A stretch of 47,656 bases of DNA from Desulfovibrio sp. (GTDB lineage: Bacteria > Desulfobacterota > Desulfovibrionia > Desulfovibrionales > Desulfovibrionaceae): assembly GCA_017450275.1 (NCBI GenBank), contig JAFSVD010000006.1, positions 1 through 47,656 of the forward strand. Reading direction: 5' to 3'. Positions within the stretch are counted from its first letter, which is position 1. Each line of letters opens with the position of its first letter. The notes beneath the pieces were generated by a model, which was given only the letters and a program-made list of their open reading frames with translations, was not told where the DNA came from and searched no databases. Below, piece after piece: positions 1 through 10,517 of the stretch. The position numbers and the translations under genes are program-made.

Positions 1-78
1 ATGGGAGATCGTGTGCTGGATGCAAGTCTGCGAGCGCAACTGAGTATCCTGCGGGAGACTTTCAAGAGGGGTGAGTAA
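1..78 (+). CDS. atpH: ATP synthase F1 delta subunit, C-terminal end only
   Basis: The window opens inside an ORF that encodes the last 25 residues of the F1 delta (OSCP-like) subunit, which links F1 to the peripheral stalk. The visible tail [18 protein letters not shown] is the conserved C-terminal signature of bacterial AtpH. The in-frame ATG at position 1 is an internal Met, not a start. The stop (TAA, 76-78) lies 4 bases before the preferred atpA start, which fits the usual atpH-A-G-D-C order. The rest of the gene is outside the window. Confidence 0.85.
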   Translation: MGDRVLDASLRAQLSILRETFKRGE

Positions 79-82
79 GGAG

Positions 83-1591
83 ATGCAGATCAAAGCTGAA
101 GAAATTAGCAAGATCATTCAAGAGCAAATCCAGAACTACGATCAGCGCGTGGAAATGAGCGAGACCGGAACCGTACTCTATGTCGGTGACGGTATTGCCC
201 GCGTGCACGGCGTTCAAAATGCCATGTCCATGGAATTGCTGGAATTTCCCGGCGGCGTCATGGGAATGGTTCTCAATCTTGAGGAAGATAACGTCGGCGT
301 GGCTCTGCTTGGTTCAGATGTCGGCATTAAAGAAGGGGATCCGGTCAAACGGACAGGAAAAATTTTCTCCGTGCCGGTTGGTGAAAAAGTCATGGGGCGT
401 GTGTTGAACCCCCTTGGCGAACCGATCGACGGCTTAGGACCGGTGGAATCCGACGAAGTCCGTGCAGTGGAAATCAAGGCTCCTGGCATTATTGCCCGTA
501 AGAGCGTGCACGAACCCATGCCGACAGGGTTGAAAGCTATTGATGCCATGACCCCCATCGGACGTGGACAGCGTGAGTTGATCATTGGCGACCGTCAGAC
601 CGGTAAAACCGCTGTCTGCTTGGATGCCATTCTCGCGCAGAAAGAGACCGATATTCACTGTTTCTACGTTGCCATTGGGCAGAAGAAGGCATCAGTGGCG
701 CTTGTTGCCGATACCTTGCGCAAATACGGTGCGATGGAATACACCACCATTATTTCCGCAACAGCCTCTGATCCTGCTCCGTTGCAGTACATTGCGGCCT
801 ATACCGGTTGTACGATGGCTGAGCACTATCGCGACAATGGCAAACACGCCTTGATCATCTACGATGACTTGTCCAAGCAGGCTGTGGCCTACCGCCAGAT
901 GTCCCTCCTGCTCCGTCGTCCTCCAGGACGTGAAGCCTTCCCCGGCGACGTCTTCTATTTGCACTCCCGTTTGCTTGAAAGAGCAGCCAAACTCAATGAC
1001 AGTTTGGGCGGTGGCAGCTTAACAGCCTTGCCCATTATTGAGACCCAAGCCGGTGACGTGAGTGCGTATATTCCCACAAACGTTATTTCCATCACCGATG
1101 GTCAGGTCTATCTCGAACCGAACCTCTTCAACGCAGGCGTTCGTCCGGCTATTAACGTTGGTCTCTCCGTCTCCCGTGTGGGTGGCGCTGCCCAGATCAA
1201 GGCGATGAAGCAGGTGGCCGGCACCATGCGGCTCGATCTCGCCCAATACCGTGAATTGGCCGCTTTTGCCCAATTTGGTTCGGATCTCGACAAAGCAACC
1301 AAGGCCAAACTCGACCGTGGTGCCCGCCTTGTGGAGCTTTTGAAGCAGCCGCAGTATCATCCAATGCCGGCTGAAGAGCAGGTGACCTCCATTTGGGCGG
1401 CTGTCCGTGGCCATATGGACGATGTTCCTGTTGAGAAGATCCGTCAGTTTGAAAGTGATATGCTCACATTCATCCGCGACACCAAGAAAGACGTTCTTAG
1501 TGCATTGAAGGAAAAGAAAGTCATCGATGATAGTATTGAGAGTGCGCTCACTGAAGCTGTGACCGCCTTCAAGAAGGGCTGGCAGGCTTAA
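83..1591 (+). CDS. atpA: ATP synthase F1 alpha subunit
   Basis: This is the non-catalytic nucleotide-binding subunit of the F1 hexamer. The Walker A motif GDRQTGKT is at residues 169-176, and the protein is 502 aa, the normal length. A GTG at 71 would add four residues (MSKE) and overlap atpH. I prefer the ATG at 83 because the protein then starts [11 protein letters not shown], as in Desulfovibrio homologues, with GAGGGG about 11 bases upstream. It is the second gene of the F1 set, and atpG follows after 15 bases. Confidence 0.97.
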   Translation: MQIKAEEISKIIQEQIQNYDQRVEMSETGTVLYVGDGIARVHGVQNAMSMELLEFPGGVMGMVLNLEEDNVGVALLGSDVGIKEGDPVKRTGKIFSVPVGEKVMGRVLNPLGEPIDGLGPVESDEVRAVEIKAPGIIARKSVHEPMPTGLKAIDAMTPIGRGQRELIIGDRQTGKTAVCLDAILAQKETDIHCFYVAIGQKKASVALVADTLRKYGAMEYTTIISATASDPAPLQYIAAYTGCTMAEHYRDNGKHALIIYDDLSKQAVAYRQMSLLLRRPPGREAFPGDVFYLHSRLLERAAKLNDSLGGGSLTALPIIETQAGDVSAYIPTNVISITDGQVYLEPNLFNAGVRPAINVGLSVSRVGGAAQIKAMKQVAGTMRLDLAQYRELAAFAQFGSDLDKATKAKLDRGARLVELLKQPQYHPMPAEEQVTSIWAAVRGHMDDVPVEKIRQFESDMLTFIRDTKKDVLSALKEKKVIDDSIESALTEAVTAFKKGWQA

Positions 1592-1606
1592 TAGGAGGGT
1601 ACTTCC

Positions 1607-3921
<2,315 letters not shown>

Positions 3922-3954
3922 CAATCGGTATGCCTTTCGGTAGAAGGAGAAGCT

Positions 3955-4353
3955 ATGTCCACGCTTGAGCTTGAAGTGGTGACGCCGGACAAAACCGTCG
4001 TAAGAGAGACCGTAGAGATGGCTGTTTGCCCTGGAGTGGCCGGTGAATTCGGCGTTCTGCCCAATCACGTCTCCATTCTCTCAGCGCTCAAAATCGGCGA
4101 CCTGCGTTACCGTGTGAATGGCAAGGACGAGCATGTCTTTATTTCTGGCGGCTTTGCCGATATGAACAACAATGTTCTCTCTGTGCTCGCCGAATCGGCC
4201 GAAAAAGCGGCGGATATCGACACGGCACGCGCCCAAGCTGCCAAAGAACGTGCTGAAAAACGGCTTGCCGAACACAGTGACACCGTTGATACGACCCGAG
4301 CCCATGCCGCTTTGGCGAGAGCCATCGTGCGCCTGCAGCTCGCTGGTCATTAA
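3955..4353 (+). CDS. atpC: ATP synthase F1 epsilon subunit
   Basis: This central-stalk subunit can inhibit ATP hydrolysis. The 132-aa protein begins with the beta-sandwich domain (LELEVVTPDKTVVRETVEM; GEFGVLPNHVSILSAL) and ends in an alpha-helical hairpin rich in Ala, Arg and Glu (RAQAAKERAEKRLAE). AGAAGGAG precedes the ATG. It is the last F1 gene. Its stop is three bases before a perfect 14-bp hairpin that separates it from the Fo genes. Confidence 0.96.
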   Translation: MSTLELEVVTPDKTVVRETVEMAVCPGVAGEFGVLPNHVSILSALKIGDLRYRVNGKDEHVFISGGFADMNNNVLSVLAESAEKAADIDTARAQAAKERAEKRLAEHSDTVDTTRAHAALARAIVRLQLAGH

Positions 4354-4356
4354 GGA

Positions 4357-4390
4357 TTTGGGAGGCTGCGGATGAACGCAGCCTCCCAAA
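4357..4390 (+). promoter_or_regulatory. Perfect 14-bp hairpin between F1 and Fo genes
   Basis: The arms 4357-4370 and 4377-4390 are exact reverse complements, with the 6-base loop GATGAA. The sequence after it (TACAG, then AAATTTTT ten bases on) is not a clean T-run, so it is not a classical intrinsic terminator. The 5' arm contains GGGAGG and the loop contains an ATG that opens the 108-aa AtpZ-like ORF. The hairpin could hide that ribosome binding site, or protect or cut the F1 transcript end. The structure is seen directly; the role is inference. Confidence 0.7.
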
Positions 4391-4698
4391 TACAGAAATT
4401 TTTCCCGCACAAAAGATTTTTTATGGAAGAACAGAAACCCCACATACGCAAAGGGCTCAGCGATTTTTTCTACCAACAACGCGATGGCATAAACGCCCTC
4501 TCCAGTGTTGGAGTCATAGGCCTTCATATGGTAACAGGTCCCCTGCTTGGCTTTGCCATAGGCTATGGCATAGATACATATTTTGAAGTACACCCTTGGG
4601 GAAAGATCCTTTTTCTTTTGATTGGTATTGCTGCGGGTTTTTTAAATGTCTATCGAGACACACAGATTTTATTGAAGAAATTATCAAAGAAAGATTAA
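4372..4698 (+). CDS. atpZ: AtpZ/AtpQ-like small membrane protein of the ATP synthase operon
   Basis: This small protein has two predicted membrane helices (about residues 42-68 and 74-93 of the 108-aa form) joined by a short loop containing DTYFEVHPWG. That is the pattern of AtpZ-type proteins found just before the Fo genes. AtpZ proteins are thought to help Fo assembly or cation movement. The start is uncertain. ATG 4372 has GGAGG six bases upstream but lies in the loop of the 14-bp hairpin. ATG 4423 would give 91 aa (MEEQKPHIRK) but has no clear ribosome site. The gene is followed closely by the atpI-like gene. Confidence 0.7.
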   Translation: MNAASQIQKFFPHKRFFMEEQKPHIRKGLSDFFYQQRDGINALSSVGVIGLHMVTGPLLGFAIGYGIDTYFEVHPWGKILFLLIGIAAGFLNVYRDTQILLKKLSKKD

Positions 4699-4705
4699 TC
4701 GTTTG

Positions 4706-5128
4706 ATGAAGATTTTGAACCTGCCATTCATTCTCGATTCTTGGCTTTGGCACAGGGGCATGGGGCATCCCCTCATTATGCCCATTGTGCGCAATGAAAT
4801 GCTCCTTGCGGGGGCAGCGCTTGTGCTCGGCCTTCTCTGTATGATTGCGACATCCTTCGTGTTTTGGTTTGGGGTGGGTTCAGCGATCATGGCTTTCACT
4901 TTTTTTACCTTGGCGCATTTTTTTCTCCATATACGCTTAGGGAACTATTCGAGTACGTTGTTTTTTTGCGTTCTCATACGCTGGACACTGCGTTTACTTG
5001 GAACCGCGGTGCTCTTGTATTTTGCCTTGGTGGTATGTGCAGCTCCAGTTTCGGCACTTCTTGCCGGTTTGGTCTGTTCTTCCGTTTTCGCTTTGGTAAC
5101 CTATGCATTCTACGCGCACAGGACCTAA
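4706..5128 (+). CDS. atpI: ATP synthase subunit I-like membrane protein
   Basis: This roughly 140-aa protein has four hydrophobic stretches (near residues 27-50, 52-72, 84-108 and 111-133). It lies between the AtpZ-like gene and atpB, where AtpI is expected. AtpI proteins assist assembly of the c-ring and Fo. The call rests on position, size and topology, since the family has little sequence conservation. A TTG at 4703 directly precedes the ATG at 4706; I chose the ATG. No strong Shine-Dalgarno is visible, so it may be translated by coupling to the preceding gene. Confidence 0.7.
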   Translation: MKILNLPFILDSWLWHRGMGHPLIMPIVRNEMLLAGAALVLGLLCMIATSFVFWFGVGSAIMAFTFFTLAHFFLHIRLGNYSSTLFFCVLIRWTLRLLGTAVLLYFALVVCAAPVSALLAGLVCSSVFALVTYAFYAHRT

Positions 5129-5150
5129 CGTGTAGGAAAAGGGGGTAATT

Positions 5151-5858
5151 ATGGCTGGCGCGTTGCCTGAACCAGTACTTATATCCACCGCTCTTGGCCT
5201 TGATGAGATCACCATCAATGGCCAGATGATAGAGTTTAAACATGTCTTTTTTTCCTGGACAGCCATAGCCATCCTTGTTTTGATCGCTCTTTTTCTGCGC
5301 TCTCGTTTGACAGAAAAAACGCCGGGAATGCTGCAAAACGTTTTTGAATCGATTATCGATACGATTGAGAAATTCGTTGTCTCAAACATGGGCAAGGATG
5401 GGCATTTTTTCACGCCGCTCCTTGCGGGGATGTTTCTCTATATTTTCTGCATGAACTTCCTGGGACTTGTTCCCGGTTTTGATGCTCCGACCGCGAATCT
5501 GAACTCCACTGTGTGCATGGCGCTCTTTGTCTTTGTCTTGTACCATATCGTGGGTATCATTCGTTGGAAATTCGGCTATATCCATCAATTCACAGGTCCA
5601 TCCAAGGTTTTGATACCGCTCATGCTCCCGCTTGAGTTGGTTTCTCACTTGGCAAGACCGCTTTCTCTCTCTCTCCGTCTTTTCGGCAATATCCGTGGCG
5701 AAGAGATTGTCATGATTCTTTTCTTCTCAATGGCGCCGATCTTGACGACAGTGCCGATCTATGCCTTGTTCTTGCTCGGCAAGACCATGCAGGCCTTCGT
5801 GTTCTTTATGCTGACGATATGCTATTTGAAGGGCGCGATCGAAGGTCCTGAACATTAA
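5151..5858 (+). CDS. atpB: ATP synthase Fo subunit a
   Basis: This is the integral membrane stator subunit that forms the proton half-channels. The 235-aa protein has five to six hydrophobic helices. The diagnostic segment [17 protein letters not shown] carries the essential Arg that faces the c-ring. The ATG follows AAAAGGGGG. It is 22 bases after the atpI-like gene and 55 bases before atpE, in the Fo transcription unit. Confidence 0.96.
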   Translation: MAGALPEPVLISTALGLDEITINGQMIEFKHVFFSWTAIAILVLIALFLRSRLTEKTPGMLQNVFESIIDTIEKFVVSNMGKDGHFFTPLLAGMFLYIFCMNFLGLVPGFDAPTANLNSTVCMALFVFVLYHIVGIIRWKFGYIHQFTGPSKVLIPLMLPLELVSHLARPLSLSLRLFGNIRGEEIVMILFFSMAPILTTVPIYALFLLGKTMQAFVFFMLTICYLKGAIEGPEH

Positions 5859-5895
5859 TTTGAGGGGAATGGTCGTCAACGACCCTAACATATAA

Positions 5896-6234
<339 letters not shown>

Positions 6235-6283
6235 TTTGAATGAGACATATACCATAAACACCGTCTATAAGGTGTGATCTTTT

Positions 6284-6330
6284 AAACGATTCATCGTTTG
6301 CGTCCACGCAAATGGTGGATCGTTTTTTTT
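6284..6330 (+). terminator. Rho-independent terminator after atpE
   Basis: The arms AAACGATTCATCGTTTGCG and CGCAAATGGTGGATCGTTT pair fully as RNA when G-U pairs are allowed (19 pairs), around the loop TCCA. Eight T's follow the stem. It ends the Fo transcript and lies 17 bases before rex, so rex depends on read-through or on a promoter overlapping this site. Confidence 0.9.
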
Positions 6331-6346
6331 ACTGAGCGGGTATCGC

Positions 6347-7024
6347 ATGTTCTGTCTTCCGCCAAAAAGTAAGCATATTCCGCAGGCAACTATCAAGCGA
6401 TTGGCCACCTATGTGCAGGTGCTTGAAGGGCTTGCCCGCGACAATGTTGATGTGGTCGCATCCAAAGTCTTAGCTGAGGCGTGCGGGGTGCAGGGAGCGC
6501 AATTGCGCAAGGATTTAGCCTATTTTGGCGAGTTCGGCATTCGTGGGGTGGGATATCAGGTCAAAAATCTCATCCATGCGATAACCTCCTCCCTTGGGGT
6601 GGATCATGAATGGCCTCTTGTTTTGATGGGCGTTGGCAATTTAGGCAAGGCCATGATCAATCACATTGGCTACCATGCCCACGGCTTTCGTATCCAGGCG
6701 ATTTTTGACAGCGACCCCTTTAAGATCGGGGAAAAGGTGCATGGTTTTTGTGTGCTTCCCCCTGAACAGATACAAGACATTGTTGCTCTCTATAAAATCA
6801 GTATTGGCATTATCACAACGCCGCCGGAGCGGACGCAAAACGCTGCTGAGTGTTTTGTGGAAGCGGGGATCAGTGCCATCCTCAATTTTTCCTCTGTGCG
6901 CATCAAGGTGCCAGAGTATGTCCATGTGCAGTATGTGGATTTCTTTCGGCATCTCTACTCCCTTGTTTTTGACCTGGTTCGTGAACAGACGCAGGCTATC
7001 ATGAACGATGAAGGGGAGGGGTAG
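6347..7024 (+). CDS. rex: Redox-sensing transcriptional repressor Rex
   Basis: Rex binds DNA when the NADH/NAD+ ratio is low and lets go when NADH binds. In this 225-aa protein, an N-terminal winged helix covers about residues 1-85, including QLRKDLAYFGEFG at 52-64. A Rossmann domain follows with the dinucleotide loop GVGNLG at 95-100 and the family's C-terminal swapped helix. The ATG is preceded by GAGCGGG. Its place right after the Fo genes suggests control of energy genes. I did not find a clear Rex operator (TTGTGAA-type palindrome) by eye in this window. The stop touches the cobS start. Confidence 0.93.
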   Translation: MFCLPPKSKHIPQATIKRLATYVQVLEGLARDNVDVVASKVLAEACGVQGAQLRKDLAYFGEFGIRGVGYQVKNLIHAITSSLGVDHEWPLVLMGVGNLGKAMINHIGYHAHGFRIQAIFDSDPFKIGEKVHGFCVLPPEQIQDIVALYKISIGIITTPPERTQNAAECFVEAGISAILNFSSVRIKVPEYVHVQYVDFFRHLYSLVFDLVREQTQAIMNDEGEG

Positions 7025-7780
7025 ATGGCGTTTTGGACGCGCCTTGCGGTTGCGCTCTCCTTTTTAACGTGCGTCGTTTCTGTGCGAACTGATGCCAAAA
7101 CCTTGCAAGAAAGCGTTGCCGCCTTTGGCTGGGCGGGGCTTTGTATAGGATGTCTCTGTCTTTGTCCATCGATCCCTGTTTGTGCGTTCATAAGCCCCTA
7201 TGCGCCCTTGTTGGCTGGCTGGGTCTGGCTTTGTGTTGCGATAGGGGTGAGTGGAGGGATGCATTGGGATGGGCTTGCCGATGTGGCTGATGGGCTTGGC
7301 AGCAGAAAGCAGGGGGAGGAATTTTGGCGCGTTGTCCACGACAGTTCGCTCGGAACCTTTGGGGTTTTAGCGCTGGGTCTCGTTGGTATCGGGCAATGGC
7401 TTTGCGTGAGCATACACTGTGAGCACAAGGATTGGCTTGTGCTGCTTGTTGCGCCCATGTGGGGTCGACTGGCGCCGATTTGGCTTGCGCAAGGACACTG
7501 TGTATATAGCGGATCCAAAACAGCGCACTTTCTGGCAGAGGCCTTGCAAAAAAATCCGTGGATTGGAAGACGCTTTTGGATGCTTTTTTGGGCTCTTCCT
7601 TTGGGGCTCTGTTTTGTTCTCGATATGCCAGGTCTTCTCTGCCTCTATCCCGCACAATACGGCCTTCTTGTTTGGCTGAGACGCGTGGCAGCATCATACG
7701 GCGGGATCAGTGGGGATTTTTTAGGAGCCTCAGTTGAGCTCTCTGTGCTCTGCTTTTTGGGCACAAGCCTTGTGCAATAA
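7025..7780 (+). CDS. cobS: Adenosylcobinamide-GDP ribazoletransferase (cobalamin-5'-phosphate synthase)
   Basis: This membrane enzyme joins adenosylcobinamide-GDP to alpha-ribazole (phosphate) in the last part of B12 synthesis. The 251-aa protein is strongly hydrophobic, and its family motif is clear: GGMHWDGLADVADGL near residues 76-90, followed by HDSSLGTFGVLAL. The ATG follows GGGGAGGGG and directly adjoins the rex stop, so the two genes are probably cotranscribed. A mobile element begins 12 bases after its stop. cobB lies nearby on the other strand. Confidence 0.93.
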   Translation: MAFWTRLAVALSFLTCVVSVRTDAKTLQESVAAFGWAGLCIGCLCLCPSIPVCAFISPYAPLLAGWVWLCVAIGVSGGMHWDGLADVADGLGSRKQGEEFWRVVHDSSLGTFGVLALGLVGIGQWLCVSIHCEHKDWLVLLVAPMWGRLAPIWLAQGHCVYSGSKTAHFLAEALQKNPWIGRRFWMLFWALPLGLCFVLDMPGLLCLYPAQYGLLVWLRRVAASYGGISGDFLGASVELSVLCFLGTSLVQ

Positions 7781-7792
7781 TCAAGGATGGGC

Positions 7793-7976
7793 GTGTCCCA
7801 TTTCATTCATATTCTCTAAAAAATAGCAATGCATGACGCGCACCGATGCGGGTTTCGATGAAGTGTGGTACGACAGGGTTCGGTCAAGCTGGTAGCTCTG
7901 GGCAGCCTATGGCACTACCAGTACGTATGGTAGCGTCCATGGTGCTGTGTTGAGTCATTTTTTTAGGGCTTTTCAT
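7793..7976 (+). ncRNA. Candidate omega RNA (HEARO RNA) 5' portion
   Basis: IscB nucleases use an RNA encoded directly upstream of their gene, with the guide at its 5' end. This segment lies directly upstream of the iscB start. It contains a hairpin CTGGTAG (7889-7895) / CTACCAG (7915-7921) and blocks shared with copy C. By analogy the guide would come from the sequence just left of 7793, the end of cobS. No covariance model could be run, so this is an inference from position, repetition and hairpins. Confidence 0.45.
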
Positions 7977-8192
7977 ATGGAAGCAATCGTTTATGTAAAA
8001 GGGTATAACGGAAACACGTTGTCCTCAACTAAACGCTGCGGGCATGTCCGTTGGCTTTTGAAAAATGGAAAGGCAAAAGTGATACGAAAAAAGCCTTTCC
8101 AAATTCAACTTCTCTATCAGGAGGAGGAAAAATATAAAACCAAGGAGACGCAAAAAACTGTCCTTGGTATTGACCCTGAGTGCCAGAATTAG
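7977..8192 (+). pseudogene. iscB: Truncated IscB (RRXRR/PLMP domain and start of RuvC-I)
   Basis: Seventy-one codons encode the IscB N-terminal domain: a short VYV start, then [19 protein letters not shown] (family form PTKRxGKVRRLLKxxKAKV), then [11 protein letters not shown]. The frame reaches the first RuvC motif, LGIDPE, and stops three codons later. Full-length IscB has roughly 400-500 residues with split RuvC and HNH domains; both nuclease domains are missing. No recognisable remainder was found in the next 90 bases in any frame. ATG 7977 is chosen over 7947 because homology starts there. It is a remnant and cannot cut DNA. Confidence 0.82.
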
Positions 8193-8463
8193 CTATCTCC
8201 GTTATTATGAAAAACGGAGAGAAGAAACAAGAAAATTCCTCTCTTGATGCGGGATCAGAGGCTGCATCACAGAAATGCACCGCCTGTGCATTTTACCTGT
8301 TTCTTCGCAGATTCCGCCCTACTGCTCGCTGACCACAAATGAGGATTCAGGTTCTCCCCAGTTCTTCAGCCGGAGGATGGAATGTATCGGCTGGATGAGA
8401 AACTGGGTGCGATCTGCGGTTGTGGATTTTCTCCAATGTGAATGAAAGAGATCAGGAGGAAGT

Positions 8464-9042
8464 ATGGATTTTTTACCCTTTGTTGAACAGGCAAGAACGT
8501 GTCGGCGTTTTTACGAGGATAAACCCTTGTCGCAGGATGATCTGACCTGGTTGGTTCGCTGTGCACGCGCAACCCCAAGCGCGAGAAACGCCCAGGTCGT
8601 TCGCTTTGTCTTGATCACCGGCAAGACCTGTGCCCAGGTTTTTCCAAACACCCATTGGGCCATGGCGTTGAAGGATTGGAAAGGGCCTGTAGAAGGAGAG
8701 CGTCCAACAGCCTTTCTTGGGCTCGTGCTTCCCAAAGACGCTCCGTCCATAGCGCTGATTGATCTGGGGATTGTGGCGCAGACCGTGCAATTAGCCGCCC
8801 ACAGCAGGGGCTATGGCTCATGCATCATCAAGTCCTTCGACAAAGAGGCCGTCTCTACCCTGCTTTCGCTTGACCCATCCCAAAGCCTTGAACTGGTTGT
8901 CGGTCTTGGGGTTGCGCTTGAAAAGCGCGGCATTTGCCCAATCGATTCCTCTGGCTCTCTCAACTATTTTCGGGATGCCGAAGGCACGCATTGGGTGCCC
9001 AAACGCTCTGTTGAGGAATTGATCTGCGGGCGTTTTTCCTAA
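8464..9042 (+). CDS. Nitroreductase family flavoprotein
   Basis: This is a 192-aa FMN-dependent oxidoreductase of the nitroreductase superfamily; the substrate is unknown. The N-terminal pattern ARTCRRFYEDKPLSQDDL and the following SARNAQVVRFVLI match the FMN phosphate and isoalloxazine contacts. LGIVAQTVQLAAHSRGYGS is the typical central helix. The family's VVGLGVA strand follows. The start is fixed by AGGAGG, which lies immediately right of mobile element copy A, so the 5' UTR of this gene is partly element-derived. Its stop overlaps the cobB stop by a few bases, tail to tail. Confidence 0.85.
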   Translation: MDFLPFVEQARTCRRFYEDKPLSQDDLTWLVRCARATPSARNAQVVRFVLITGKTCAQVFPNTHWAMALKDWKGPVEGERPTAFLGLVLPKDAPSIALIDLGIVAQTVQLAAHSRGYGSCIIKSFDKEAVSTLLSLDPSQSLELVVGLGVALEKRGICPIDSSGSLNYFRDAEGTHWVPKRSVEELICGRFS

Positions 9043-10472
9043 GATTTTTTGGCGCTCTTATAGGTCTTGGCGAGCTCGACAAAGCGTGGTGCCCACGCTG
9101 GGACTGCGGGGGCGAAGATGTGGGTGTAGGATGCCCAGACATTGTGGCGTGTGAGCCCATCGAAAGCGTGCTCTGCCACCTTCTGCATGCCATGCCCCTT
9201 GGTCAGGGTCATGACAAAGGCGTGGTTGGGATCTTGGATGCGGGAATAGTGGAATTCATGCCCACGAAGGCGTGTGCCAACGGGAAAGAAGGGATTGGCT
9301 TGCGTGATACAGCCTTCTGTGTACCCAAGGCCTTGGGGCGTATGTTCAAAGGTCACAGTGACATCGAACACATTGGCCATGGGATACTGTTTTCCCTGGT
9401 ACACAAGGCTTTTGGCCAAGAACATGAACCCTCCGCATTCGGCATAGATGGGAAGGCCTTGGCGGGCAAGCGCTGCTATTTGGGGACGGAGGGGGCTTTC
9501 AGAGAGAAGCTGCGCATAATCTTCGGGAAAGCCGCCGCCAATATAGAGCCCGTCGAGCTCTTCGGGGAGTGAGGCTGCTGGATCGGTGAGGGAGAGAGGG
9601 ACAAGGTTTGCGCCATACGCTTCAAGCTCTTCGAGATTTTCCGGATAGTAGAACCAGAAGGCGCGGTCTTGCACAACGCCAATGGTTACAGCGCTTTTTT
9701 GAGGGCTTCTTTGTCTTTGGGGCGTAGGCAGGATCATGGAGGAGGCAAGGGTCAAAAGCCGTTGCGTATCAACGTTGTCCGCCACAAAGCGGGCGAGAGC
9801 CTCCAAGCGTTGTTCACGATCCAAGGCCAGATGTGTTCCGAAGCTGGCAATGCCCATATGGCGTTCTGGCAGGGGATTTGTCGCTAAACGCGGGAGAATA
9901 CCCAGAACCGGAAGATCGGTCTCCTGCTCTAAGACCGTGCGAAGCAAAGCTCCCTGCCGCATGGTGCCCACCTGGTTTAACACGACGCCCGCAAAGGGGG
10001 TCGTTGGCTCAAAGCGGGTGAGTCCCAAAACCAAGGCGGCTATGGTTCGGGTTATCTTGGTGCAGTTGATGACCAAAACAACCGGAATACTGAGACATCT
10101 GGCAAGGGCAGCGGTGGAACAGGATCCGTTGACATCCAAACCATCGTAGAGGCCGCGATTGCCTTCAATGAGGGCAAGCATTGGCTGTTTGGTCGCATTC
10201 TTGCTCATGCGCGCGTAAAAATGCGCGCGAAGCGCCTCTTCTGCCAAAAAAAAAGGATCCAAATTGCCTGTCTGGTACCCGCTCGCATGACTGAGCCAAG
10301 CAGCATCGATATAATCAGGTCCCTTTTTAAAGGCTTTGACAAAAAAACCCTGGTTTCGATACGCCCGAGCAAGGCCTAAGGAAACCAGGGTTTTGCCCCC
10401 GCCCCCGCGGTCGGCGGCAATCAGAAGGCCAGAAAACGCTGGCTGGGTGTCGTTTGCGCGTACACAATCCAT
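9039..10472 (-). CDS. cobB: Cobyrinate a,c-diamide synthase
   Basis: This enzyme amidates the a and c side chains of cobyrinic acid (CobB/CbiA family) using ATP and glutamine. The N-terminal synthetase domain has the P-loop DRGGGGKT at residues 21-28. The C-terminal type I glutamine amidotransferase domain has its nucleophile Cys346 in AECGG and the GHEFHYS His segment near 410. It has 477 aa, normal for the family. It reads away from the AICAR transformylase gene, 45 bases downstream of it on the same strand, and may be cotranscribed. With cobS it indicates a B12 pathway in this organism. Confidence 0.93.
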   Translation of the reverse strand: MDCVRANDTQPAFSGLLIAADRGGGGKTLVSLGLARAYRNQGFFVKAFKKGPDYIDAAWLSHASGYQTGNLDPFFLAEEALRAHFYARMSKNATKQPMLALIEGNRGLYDGLDVNGSCSTAALARCLSIPVVLVINCTKITRTIAALVLGLTRFEPTTPFAGVVLNQVGTMRQGALLRTVLEQETDLPVLGILPRLATNPLPERHMGIASFGTHLALDREQRLEALARFVADNVDTQRLLTLASSMILPTPQRQRSPQKSAVTIGVVQDRAFWFYYPENLEELEAYGANLVPLSLTDPAASLPEELDGLYIGGGFPEDYAQLLSESPLRPQIAALARQGLPIYAECGGFMFLAKSLVYQGKQYPMANVFDVTVTFEHTPQGLGYTEGCITQANPFFPVGTRLRGHEFHYSRIQDPNHAFVMTLTKGHGMQKVAEHAFDGLTRHNVWASYTHIFAPAVPAWAPRFVELAKTYKSAKKS

Positions 10473-10486
10473 TGTTTGCCTACGAT

Positions 10487-10510
10487 GAAGCCCCCCATAC
10501 GGGGGGCTTC
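10487..10510 (-). promoter_or_regulatory. GC-rich hairpin between purH-type gene and cobB
   Basis: GAAGCCCCCC and GGGGGGCTTC pair perfectly (10 bp) around ATAC. On the minus strand it follows the purH-type stop and precedes the cobB ATG by about 14 bases. No T-run follows, so it is not a standard terminator. It could stabilise the upstream mRNA or weaken cobB translation, since the cobB ribosome site is weak. Confidence 0.5.
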
Positions 10511-10517
10511 GAAGAAG

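Larger units (their letters stand above)
7793..8454 (+). mobile_element. HEARO/IscB-type element, copy A, carrying a broken iscB
   Basis: This is the longest of four related copies. The left end starts GTGTCCCATTTCATTCATATT. The right end finishes with CCAATGTGAATGAAAGAGATC, the inverse of the left end over about 13 bases with one mismatch. The left third has the core GATGAAGTGTGG (7857-7868) and AAGCTGGTAGCTCT (7886-7899), both also found in copy C. The middle holds a truncated iscB. The right third from 8283 matches copies B and C, including the hairpin CCCAGTT..AACTGGG. The right end adjoins AGGAGG of the nitroreductase gene. The element fills the 683-base gap between genes. Confidence 0.8.

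Noticed and set aside
4357-4390. Calling the 14-bp hairpin an intrinsic terminator
   Set aside because: No T-run follows the stem. It is listed as a regulatory hairpin instead.
6284-6346. A Rex operator upstream of rex
   Set aside because: The inverted repeat there is a terminator stem, and no TTGTGAA-type half sites were seen.
7793-8454. Reading the element as an IS200/IS605 insertion sequence
   Set aside because: No TnpA gene is present, and the ends are inverted repeats rather than the subterminal hairpins expected for that family.
8283-8463. A metabolite riboswitch before the nitroreductase gene
   Set aside because: The same structured sequence occurs before purA and mreB and after gapA and has transposon-like ends, so a dispersed element explains it better.
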